In this document: positions 57,463 to 64,000 of the stretch, piece after piece
Layout: every line of letters begins with the position of its first letter
Position numbering within the stretch: position 1 is the stretch's first letter
Source: Hungatella hathewayi
Lineage (GTDB): Bacteria; Bacillota; Clostridia; Lachnospirales; Lachnospiraceae
Reading direction: 5' to 3'
Assembly: GCA_025149285.1 (NCBI GenBank)
Contig: CP102274.1
Location: forward strand, 6,040,001-6,104,000
Length of the DNA: 64,000 bases
Notes under the pieces: model-generated
Told to the model about the DNA's origin: nothing
Seen by the model: only the letters and a program-made list of their open reading frames with translations
Databases searched by the model: none
Program-made: the position numbers and the translations under genes

Positions 57463-59035
57463 GTTTCCTTCCTCCCCCGTTACGCTGCGAGACACTGGTC
57501 TTCTCTTCCCTGCTCATGGGCAGGAGAAGAAATACTGACGTATATACCCCGTATCTGCTGTCGATCTTGATCTGTCCCAAATGCGCCCTGATCACCTTAT
57601 AAACATAGGGAAGGCCCAGCCCCCAGTTCATCTTCCCCTGTTTTCCGGAATAATGCGGCGAAAAGATCCGGCCGCGGTCACGGAAACGAATACCTTTTCC
57701 GTTATCCTGGATCATGATGATCAGCCATCGGAACAAAAATTCCAGCCTGACTGTAATTTTCCCCTCTTCCTTCCCGGACTGTTCGATGGCTTCCACGGAA
57801 TTGTTCAAGATATTTACCAGCGCCTTGCACAGATGATAGCGGTCGTACATCCCGCAGATATCCTCATACCCCTCTCCATTCCACTCCACCGTGATATAAG
57901 AAGGCACTGTAACTTCATTCAGCGCTTCATCGATAATGCTGGAAACACTGTTATTTAGATAGTGATACTTAATTTCTTTTAACTCATCAAGCATTTGAGT
58001 CGTCCGCCCCAGCGACTCGTCTATCAGCTTTCGCATGCGGCCGATTTCCGGTATCTCCGCCGTGTTATCCACCTTATTTTCAATCTTTGTGATCAGTATC
58101 TGCTGAGAAAAAAAGAGATTTTTCTGGGAATGGAGCGTTTCCCCCAGGACTTCGTTCATGATGTTTAAATTCTTCTGAATCTTCCGCTTCACAAACGGTG
58201 TTGCCGACATATCCATCCGAAAACTCAGCAGTATAAACATGCAGAACGAGATCACCACCAGCACCAGCGACGGAGCCGTCAAATAAACCTTCTGAATCCG
58301 CGCCTGAACGTTTTCAAAGATCCAGAAACCGCTGCGAATCACCTTGTCCACCGACATGCTGAATGGCCCGATATAGAAAAAAATATAGAAGATCGCGGCA
58401 GCAAGCATCAGTCCCATGGAAAACAGGAATATTCGTTTGCGAAGAAAGCGGACGGATGTCACCATCACGTAGCGGATCAAAACGCAGATCGGCCGAAGCA
58501 GCAGCAACAGGACTACAAGTTTAAAGATCACATTTAAAGAGCAGTACAGACCATACACGAACGGTTTATTCCCGCTGGTATGATACAAAATATACATTTT
58601 TGTAGAGGTTACAGGATCGTAAAGAATTATGGAAAGAAGGGGAACCGCAAAGAACAGCAGGCGCCGCATCCTCCGGCTCCCCTTTTCCATTTTCGGCTCG
58701 CTCCTCCCCAGGTTTTTCTGAAACTCGTAGTTAAAAATCATTTCGGCCAAAAGAAACAGTGCGACCCCTACATTCATAAGCCGGATATTCACGACAATGG
58801 GAAGTGCCAGTCTGGTCGTTATTGCTTTATAGATCATATAATCCAGCCGGTAATAAATGCTTCCTCCATAGTAATCCCCGTAGCTGGCAAACATATTGAT
58901 ATGCAGAATGATGGAGAAGAAGGCCAGCGTCGCCCCTGTTGCCATTAGAACAAACAGATAAGAATATCTGCTCTTATGGTCAAAAATAAGCAGTATTACA
59001 GAAAATGCGACCAGTAAACCAATTGTATAAAACAT
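57431..59035 (-). CDS. Membrane sensor histidine kinase
   Basis: The 534-residue kinase has about seven hydrophobic segments in the first 275 residues and no large extracellular domain. The candidate phospho-acceptor is His302 (GETLHSQKNLF). The ATPase domain has an N box around Asn411-Asn412 (NILNNSVEAI), DNGKG at 444-448 and GLGL at 472-475. It pairs with the overlapping response regulator. The signal may be a transported sugar sensed through the permease or membrane. Confidence 0.88.
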   Translation of the reverse strand: MFYTIGLLVAFSVILLIFDHKSRYSYLFVLMATGATLAFFSIILHINMFASYGDYYGGSIYYRLDYMIYKAITTRLALPIVVNIRLMNVGVALFLLAEMIFNYEFQKNLGRSEPKMEKGSRRMRRLLFFAVPLLSIILYDPVTSTKMYILYHTSGNKPFVYGLYCSLNVIFKLVVLLLLLRPICVLIRYVMVTSVRFLRKRIFLFSMGLMLAAAIFYIFFYIGPFSMSVDKVIRSGFWIFENVQARIQKVYLTAPSLVLVVISFCMFILLSFRMDMSATPFVKRKIQKNLNIMNEVLGETLHSQKNLFFSQQILITKIENKVDNTAEIPEIGRMRKLIDESLGRTTQMLDELKEIKYHYLNNSVSSIIDEALNEVTVPSYITVEWNGEGYEDICGMYDRYHLCKALVNILNNSVEAIEQSGKEEGKITVRLEFLFRWLIIMIQDNGKGIRFRDRGRIFSPHYSGKQGKMNWGLGLPYVYKVIRAHLGQIKIDSRYGVYTSVFLLLPMSREEKTSVSQRNGGGRKHGENQTGHCG

Positions 59036-59071
59036 ACGCTTCCCCCACTCCCCATTCGTCTCGAAAGTCTA

Positions 59072-59920
59072 TTAACCTTTTACAGACCCTTCCGTCAGAC
59101 CCGAAATAAAATACTTGTTTAAGAATAAGTATACAATAAGCATCGGTAAAATGGAAATACTGATTCCCGCCAGCATCAGGTTCCAGGAGGACACCGCCTC
59201 ACCGCTGGATTTCAGGCTGACAACTCCGACTACCAGCGGCCATTTGTCCTTTGCCGCAATGGTAAATACGTAGGGCAGAAGGTAATCGCTCCAGGCCGTC
59301 CGAAATGCTACCAGTCCGGTCGTTGCCACCAGCGGCTTACAAAGAGGAAAAATGATTCTCCAGAATATCTTAAAGAAGCTGCAGCCGTCGATCTGTGCGG
59401 CCTCGTCAATCTCCCTGGATATCTGCCGGACAAAGCCGGTAGCGATAAACACCTGCGTCGCATTCATGCCAAACACACGGATGATGATCGGTCCCCACAG
59501 CGTTCCGCTGAGCCCGAACACTTTGGCCAGACTGAGCTGCGGATAGAGCGACAGCGTTCCGATCGATACAAACATAGAGCAGAGCACCATGGCATTCACC
59601 ACTTTGGAAAACCGGGTCGTCCCTCTGGCAAAGACATAGCCGGCCGTAATCGACGTCACAACACAGCCGCCCACCACTACAACCGCATAGAAAATACTGT
59701 TAAAGGTCAGCCTGCCGAAATCCGCCAGCTTCCAGGCCTGGATATAATTTTCAAAGTGCCATTCTGTCGGAAGAATGCTCAGTCCCCCAACTAAAATCTC
59801 CTTATTGGACTTAAAGGAGCCGAGTAAAATGTAAATAACCGGAAACAGTGCAAATACGGCAATCACCAGGAGAAACGCGTAGATCACTGCCTTCCAGATA
59901 CTCTTACTGACTGTTCTCAT
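59072..59920 (-). CDS. ABC sugar transporter permease (MalG-type)
   Basis: The 282-residue inner component has six predicted membrane helices and the EAA loop EIDEAAQIDGCSFFKIFWRIIFPLCKP (about 170-196) that docks the ATPase. No ATPase gene is present, so a shared MsmK-type subunit elsewhere is expected. AGGAGG precedes the ATG. Confidence 0.93.
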   Translation of the reverse strand: MRTVSKSIWKAVIYAFLLVIAVFALFPVIYILLGSFKSNKEILVGGLSILPTEWHFENYIQAWKLADFGRLTFNSIFYAVVVVGGCVVTSITAGYVFARGTTRFSKVVNAMVLCSMFVSIGTLSLYPQLSLAKVFGLSGTLWGPIIIRVFGMNATQVFIATGFVRQISREIDEAAQIDGCSFFKIFWRIIFPLCKPLVATTGLVAFRTAWSDYLLPYVFTIAAKDKWPLVVGVVSLKSSGEAVSSWNLMLAGISISILPMLIVYLFLNKYFISGLTEGSVKG

Positions 59921-59928
59921 AGTGCCTC

Positions 59929-60861
59929 CTATTCTTCTACTTCCTGCATTTTCTTCGATACCTTTAAATAAATCAGTGTGACAATTCCCAGAATCACCGC
60001 TGTGACAACAGCCATGGAGGAAGCGTAGCCAAACTGAACTTCCATGGCGGCACTTTCACCATACGAGAAGAAATACTTGAATATGTACGTCATCACCACT
60101 TCCGTGGAACCTCCCGGTGCTCCGTTCGTCAGTACCAGGATCAAATCCGTCATTTTCATGGTTCCCAAAACGCTCAGCATGAGAACCAGCTGCAGAATCG
60201 GTGCTACCAGAGGCATGGTAATGTAAAAAAACTGCTGCACTTCATTGGCCCCGTCGATGGAAGCGCATTCGTACAGCGATTTGGATATATTCTGAAGCCC
60301 CATCAAAAAGTAAATCATATTAAGTCCAAAGGTCGTCCACAGCGACACCAGGATAATCACAAACATGGCGTGCCCCTTGTCGCTGAACCAGCTGATATTC
60401 TGGGTAATCAGCCCGATATTTTTGAGAATTGCATTTACAATTCCATTATAAGCCCCAAACAAAATAGAGAAAATCAGTCCTACAACCGCGATACTGAACA
60501 CGGAGGGCAGAAAGAACACCACCCGAAAGAAAGAGCTGCCTTTTATCTTATTATTCAGAAGCACTGCTAAGACCAGAGCCAGCGGAATCTCAAATATCAT
60601 CTTCATACCGGCAATCAGAAACGTATTTTTCAGTGAATTCCAGTATGCCGGATCACGGCTGAACACCCTGATAAAGTTTCCCAGTCCTACAAAAACCGGT
60701 TCACTGTATCCGTTATACTTAAAAAATGACCACCGAAGCACCCAGATAATCGGATAGACGGAAAACAGGAGAAAGCCGATCGTCATAGGCGTAATCATCA
60801 GGATTTCCTGAATCTTGTTTGCGGAATGCAGTTTTTTTATTTTTTTCTTTGTTTTTATCAT
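59929..60861 (-). CDS. ABC sugar transporter permease (MalF-type)
   Basis: The 310-residue protein has six membrane helices and the EAA loop YECASIDGANEVQQFFYITMPLVAP (about 207-231). It pairs with the following permease, eight bases away. GAAGGAT precedes the ATG. Confidence 0.93.
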   Translation of the reverse strand: MIKTKKKIKKLHSANKIQEILMITPMTIGFLLFSVYPIIWVLRWSFFKYNGYSEPVFVGLGNFIRVFSRDPAYWNSLKNTFLIAGMKMIFEIPLALVLAVLLNNKIKGSSFFRVVFFLPSVFSIAVVGLIFSILFGAYNGIVNAILKNIGLITQNISWFSDKGHAMFVIILVSLWTTFGLNMIYFLMGLQNISKSLYECASIDGANEVQQFFYITMPLVAPILQLVLMLSVLGTMKMTDLILVLTNGAPGGSTEVVMTYIFKYFFSYGESAAMEVQFGYASSMAVVTAVILGIVTLIYLKVSKKMQEVEE

Positions 60862-60907
60862 ATATCCTTCACTCTCACCCTATCTCTTCGCCATATTGCG
60901 GCATGGC

Positions 60908-60932
60908 CTGCCAGCTCTGTATGAGCTGGCAG
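60908..60932 (-). other. Hairpin between binding-protein and permease genes
   Basis: CTGCCAGCTC and GAGCTGGCAG form a perfect 10-bp stem with a five-base loop and no U tract. Such hairpins stabilise the upstream message and give more binding protein than permease. Confidence 0.7.
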
Positions 60933-60966
60933 ATACCGTGCATATCCCCGCCAATTTTTTCAGCCG

Positions 60967-62400
60967 CTACTGGTTCCACTTCATCTTATCGGCAATATTC
61001 GGATCAATGTAGTCATCAATATTCACCTTTCCGGATGCAACAGCTTCATCCAGAGCCTTATTGTAACGTTCCGACAAGTCCTTCAGCGCGCCATCCACAT
61101 CCGTGATAATTCCAGTCAAAATCTTGTTGTAAACGTCCTGATAGCTGTCTCCCTCAATCGATAAATCGCCATCCGGATTTGGATACTTAATACAGAATAC
61201 ATCCATATCGGAGAATTTAATCCAGTTTGGATCCAGGCCATCCACCTTGGACTGGCTGGTAATCTCATCACCTAAGATACTGATATCCACCTGTGCCTCA
61301 TTCGTAGCCACAAACATTTCATCGGAATACAGATAATTTATAAACTCCGCAACCTTGTCCGAATATCCGTCCTTCGCCGCCCTGGAATTGATGACATAGG
61401 ACATGGCGGCACCAACCGGTTCCTTATAGCGGTTAGACCCATCAGCAACCGGATATGGAATAACGGTCCACTCGAAATCACATGGAAACTGATTCTTAAA
61501 TGTCGTCACGTCTGAAGACATAACACCGATCATACCAATATTTCCTGCCGAAAACTGAGCTCTCGCCGTATCCCCATCCATCGTCTCGTAGCCCGGGAAC
61601 ATACTCTTGTCATCAATAAATCCCTGAAGATGGTCAAAGAAACCGCCAAGGGATTCAAAGTCATACCGGCCTGTGGTGTGATTGAAATACTCATCTCCCA
61701 CGCTGGCTGCATTTGGTAAATTCACATAGAAATAGTTGTAGGATCCATATCCCATTGCCAGCGCATATCCGTAAGTTGACTCCTTGCTTCCCTCAGTGAT
61801 TGCCTTTGCACACGCCCTCATTTCGTCCCATGTCTCAGGTGTCTTAAGTCCGTACTGGTTAAAGACATCCATATTACAGGCGATCCCATACGTCGTCACA
61901 CGGATCGGGATAGAGTATGTCTTCTGGCCGAATTCTCCATAACCGGGCGCGTTATACTCCGCAAAACGATCCACCAGCCCCTTTAATCCGGCTTCAGCCT
62001 CCCATGGCATGATGTATCCGGCCTCCGCGTAATTGCCAATTTTATTACACTTGAAAATATCTGGTCCCTCTCCGGCAGTCACAGCGACATCAAGCGTCGT
62101 ATAGTAATCACTTCCATAGACGGTGTATTCCACGGAAATACCTTTTTCCTTTCCGATGGTCTCATTAAACGCTTTAATCCTTTCTTCATAAACCGCCTGG
62201 TCATGCTGGTCGTTGGACCACATGGTAATCTTGGTAACATCGCCGCTTCCGGCTTCCGCCTGCGTCTGCTCCTTCTTTGTCCCCTCCGTCTGACCGCTCT
62301 CCGGCGGCGCCGTCTGGCCTTTATCCGCTCCAGCACAGGCTGTCATGGAAAGCACCATTATCCCGCTCAGTAAAATCCCCAAATACTTTTTTAACCTCAT
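60967..62400 (-). CDS. Extracellular solute-binding lipoprotein (family 1)
   Basis: The 477-residue sugar-binding protein captures the oligosaccharide for the ABC permeases. The signal peptide ends in the lipobox LSMTAC with Cys21 as the acylated residue. A Gln/Glu/Thr-rich linker follows, then the binding domain (ITMWSNDQHDQAVYEERIKAFN). I start at the ATG after GGAGGAG; the longer frame would bury the signal peptide. Confidence 0.93.
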   Translation of the reverse strand: MRLKKYLGILLSGIMVLSMTACAGADKGQTAPPESGQTEGTKKEQTQAEAGSGDVTKITMWSNDQHDQAVYEERIKAFNETIGKEKGISVEYTVYGSDYYTTLDVAVTAGEGPDIFKCNKIGNYAEAGYIMPWEAEAGLKGLVDRFAEYNAPGYGEFGQKTYSIPIRVTTYGIACNMDVFNQYGLKTPETWDEMRACAKAITEGSKESTYGYALAMGYGSYNYFYVNLPNAASVGDEYFNHTTGRYDFESLGGFFDHLQGFIDDKSMFPGYETMDGDTARAQFSAGNIGMIGVMSSDVTTFKNQFPCDFEWTVIPYPVADGSNRYKEPVGAAMSYVINSRAAKDGYSDKVAEFINYLYSDEMFVATNEAQVDISILGDEITSQSKVDGLDPNWIKFSDMDVFCIKYPNPDGDLSIEGDSYQDVYNKILTGIITDVDGALKDLSERYNKALDEAVASGKVNIDDYIDPNIADKMKWNQ

Positions 62401-62437
62401 GATAAACTCCTCCATTTTTTCATTTACAAGTCCCGCT

Positions 62438-62449
62438 GCCGGCGCCGGC
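62438..62449. repeat. GCCGGCGCCGGC palindrome in the operon leader
   Basis: A perfect 12-bp GC palindrome lies 38 bp before the binding-protein start. No convincing promoter pair was found in the upstream 120 AT-rich bases; TAAGAT with a poor -35 is the best candidate. Confidence 0.35.
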
Positions 62450-62577
62450 GTCATCTGAACTTTATGAATGCATCTTAGCACATCCCCTCCAAAAAAATAA
62501 GTATGATTTTTTATAAACATTTTCCAGTTTAACGCATTTATTACTTATTTTTTTGTATATGTTTATATTTTTTCATC

Positions 62578-62606
62578 TTGTGCGCCGCAGGCTGTCATAG
62601 TAAAAT
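62578..62606 (+). promoter_or_regulatory. Promoter of the GH5 gene
   Basis: TTGTGC and TAAAAT are 17 bases apart, 37 bp before the ATG. Confidence 0.5.
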
Positions 62607-62642
62607 TAGATAAACATTTCACTTAGAAAGGAGTTATACTGT

Positions 62643-64000
62643 ATGGAATTCCTTAAAACCAAAGGAAAGAATATTATAACAGAATCCGGAACGCCGGTCT
62701 GGCTAAGAGGCACCTGTGTGGGCGGCTGGATGAACATGGAGAATTTCATCAACGGATTCCCCGGAACCGAGATCTCGCTTCGCGAGCACATGAGAAAAAG
62801 GCTGGGGGAAGAGAACGGATCTTACTTTTTCCAGGAAATGATTCACAATTTTCTGGCAGAGGAGGACCTGGCTTTTATCGCTTCCACGGGAGCTACCGTC
62901 GTGCGTCTGGCACTGAATTATCGGCACTTTGAGAGCGATGACGCTCCCTTCGTCTACAAAGAAGAGGGGTTCCGTCTCCTGCGGGAAACCGTGGACCTCT
63001 GCGAAAAGCATGGACTTTACGTAATCTTTGACATGCATGCTGTTCAAGGCTGGCAGAACACTCACTGGCACAGTGACAACGACCGGGGAATCTCCCTGTT
63101 CTGGTCTGATGCCTGTTATCAGAGGCGCTACTATGCCCTGATGCAGGAAATCGCCTCCCGTTTCAAGGACTGTCCGGCCGTAGCCGGCTATGAGCTTCTC
63201 AATGAACCGAGCTCAAGCTGCCGCAGCGGCGATTATCCCTTCAATATGTACGAAAACTTTACTTCCGACTATCAGACCTTCAACCGGGTCATCCACACAG
63301 CCGTGGACCGGATCAGAGAGATTGACAAACGCCACATCATCTTCATAGAAGGCGACTCCTACGGCCACAATTTTTCCGGTCTGGAGGCTCCCTTTGACGA
63401 TAACCTGGTATACTCTTCCCACGACTATATTGTCTCCAGTTTCGGTCCCGGCGCTTATCCCGGCCAGTATGAGATGCTTCACAACGACCGTGTTGAGGCC
63501 GGCTGCTACTGGGATTACGAACAACAGATCCGCCACATAAAGGAGACGGAAGGCTGGCAGTTTTCCGAGACCTGGCAGGTTCCTCTCTGGGTAGGCGAAT
63601 TTGGTTCCCAATACTGCACAGGAGCCGACGATATCCCTTACCGTCTGGCCTCCATGGATGACCAGCTCCGGGCTTTCAATGAACTGGGGATTCACTGGAC
63701 CACCTGGACGTACAAGGATTGCGGCACCATGGGCTGGGTCACTTTAGATCCCGAGAGCGAATACATGAAAACCGTGTCTGAGGTCCAGCGCATGAAAGGT
63801 CTGCTCGGTGCAGAGAACTTCACGGCCTGGCGAAGCGCCTGTCCCGGCAAAGAAGTCACCGGGCAGTTCACCCGCTACATCATGTCACTTTTGAGCGAGT
63901 CCCCCAACTACACCTTCGGCACCTTCCAGAAATGTATGAACTACGCCCTTCTCACCAGTTTCTGCGCCGGAGTCCTGCAGCCGGAATACGCCAAAGCATT
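62643..64000 (+). CDS. Glycoside hydrolase family 5 (partial, runs off the right edge)
   Basis: The frame is open for 452 codons to the window end. The TIM barrel carries FDMHAVQGWQN, the acid/base Glu188 in GYELLNEPS and the nucleophile Glu319 in WVGEFGSQ, the GH5 pattern of cellulases, mannanases and exo-glucanases. There is no signal peptide, so it probably acts on imported oligosaccharides. AGAAAGGAG precedes the ATG. It diverges from the transporter operon and shares its regulatory region. Confidence 0.88.
   Translation, partial: MEFLKTKGKNIITESGTPVWLRGTCVGGWMNMENFINGFPGTEISLREHMRKRLGEENGSYFFQEMIHNFLAEEDLAFIASTGATVVRLALNYRHFESDDAPFVYKEEGFRLLRETVDLCEKHGLYVIFDMHAVQGWQNTHWHSDNDRGISLFWSDACYQRRYYALMQEIASRFKDCPAVAGYELLNEPSSSCRSGDYPFNMYENFTSDYQTFNRVIHTAVDRIREIDKRHIIFIEGDSYGHNFSGLEAPFDDNLVYSSHDYIVSSFGPGAYPGQYEMLHNDRVEAGCYWDYEQQIRHIKETEGWQFSETWQVPLWVGEFGSQYCTGADDIPYRLASMDDQLRAFNELGIHWTTWTYKDCGTMGWVTLDPESEYMKTVSEVQRMKGLLGAENFTAWRSACPGKEVTGQFTRYIMSLLSESPNYTFGTFQKCMNYALLTSFCAGVLQPEYAKA

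Noticed and set aside
59072..62400. Missing ABC ATPase as a sign of a broken transporter
   Set aside because: Family 1 sugar transporters in firmicutes commonly share one MsmK-type ATPase encoded elsewhere, so absence here is normal.

Overview
The window is a firmicute chromosome carrying one complete, integrated temperate siphovirus. Class B sortase, ChW-type surface modules, strong AGGAGG ribosome sites, many TTG/GTG starts and the style of the host proteins suggest a gut Lachnospiraceae (Enterocloster/Hungatella/Lachnoclostridium-like); species cannot be fixed from the sequence. Host DNA is 1-6529 and 48298-64000. The prophage is 6530-48297, bounded by a 20-bp perfect direct repeat (attL 6530-6549, attR 48278-48297).

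Left host flank: glmM (peptidoglycan precursor synthesis) with its own promoter and terminator, a class B sortase, a divergent BTAD regulator with a degenerate GGDEF-like tail, a secreted polysaccharide deacetylase, mgsA, and a small HD-type (p)ppGpp-hydrolase-like gene. The prophage entered just upstream of the HD gene.

Prophage, left to right. 6.6-10.1 kb is an accessory zone of small genes with elaborate palindromic operators, including five TAG(C/T/G)GCxCTA-type sites around a ribbon-helix-helix gene. From 10.1 to 31.4 kb the minus strand holds the late genes, read right to left: small and large terminase, portal, MuF-like head protein, scaffold, capsid, head-tail connectors, tail tube, tail chaperones joined by a probable -1 frameshift, tape measure, distal tail and fibres, holin, endolysin, and a BRO-type antirepressor. 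Two units inside this operon have their own promoter and terminator and look like morons. Upstream of the late genes, behind a RinA/ArpU-like regulator, lies a gene-free, highly structured stretch ending in a tRNA-like fold (31538-31613). From 32.3 to 44.5 kb are the early genes: small zinc-binding proteins, a short sliding-clamp homologue, a PAPS-reductase-family enzyme, a methyltransferase, helicase loader, replisome organiser with internal 11-bp iterons (likely origin), RusA resolvase, HNH protein, RecE-like nuclease, RecT, an SbcC-like ATPase and an antirepressor. The lysis-lysogeny switch (44.5-44.9 kb) has divergent promoters and four CACTTTAAGTG-type operators. CI-like repressor, an ImmA-like protein lacking the catalytic Glu, two lysogenic accessory genes and the tyrosine integrase follow on the plus strand.

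Right host flank: a membrane-anchored protein, a cluster of strong hairpins and terminators, a LexA-like small winged-helix protein, a LysR regulator convergent with metF, then a 10.5-kb minus-strand carbohydrate operon (62400 to 51881) coding a lipoprotein binding protein, two ABC permeases, a sensor kinase and response regulator, aldo/keto reductase, GH2 beta-mannosidase-like enzyme and an FAD oxidoreductase. A GH5 glycosidase diverges from it and runs off the right edge. This reads as an oligosaccharide (probably mannan or beta-glucan type) uptake and breakdown locus under two-component control.
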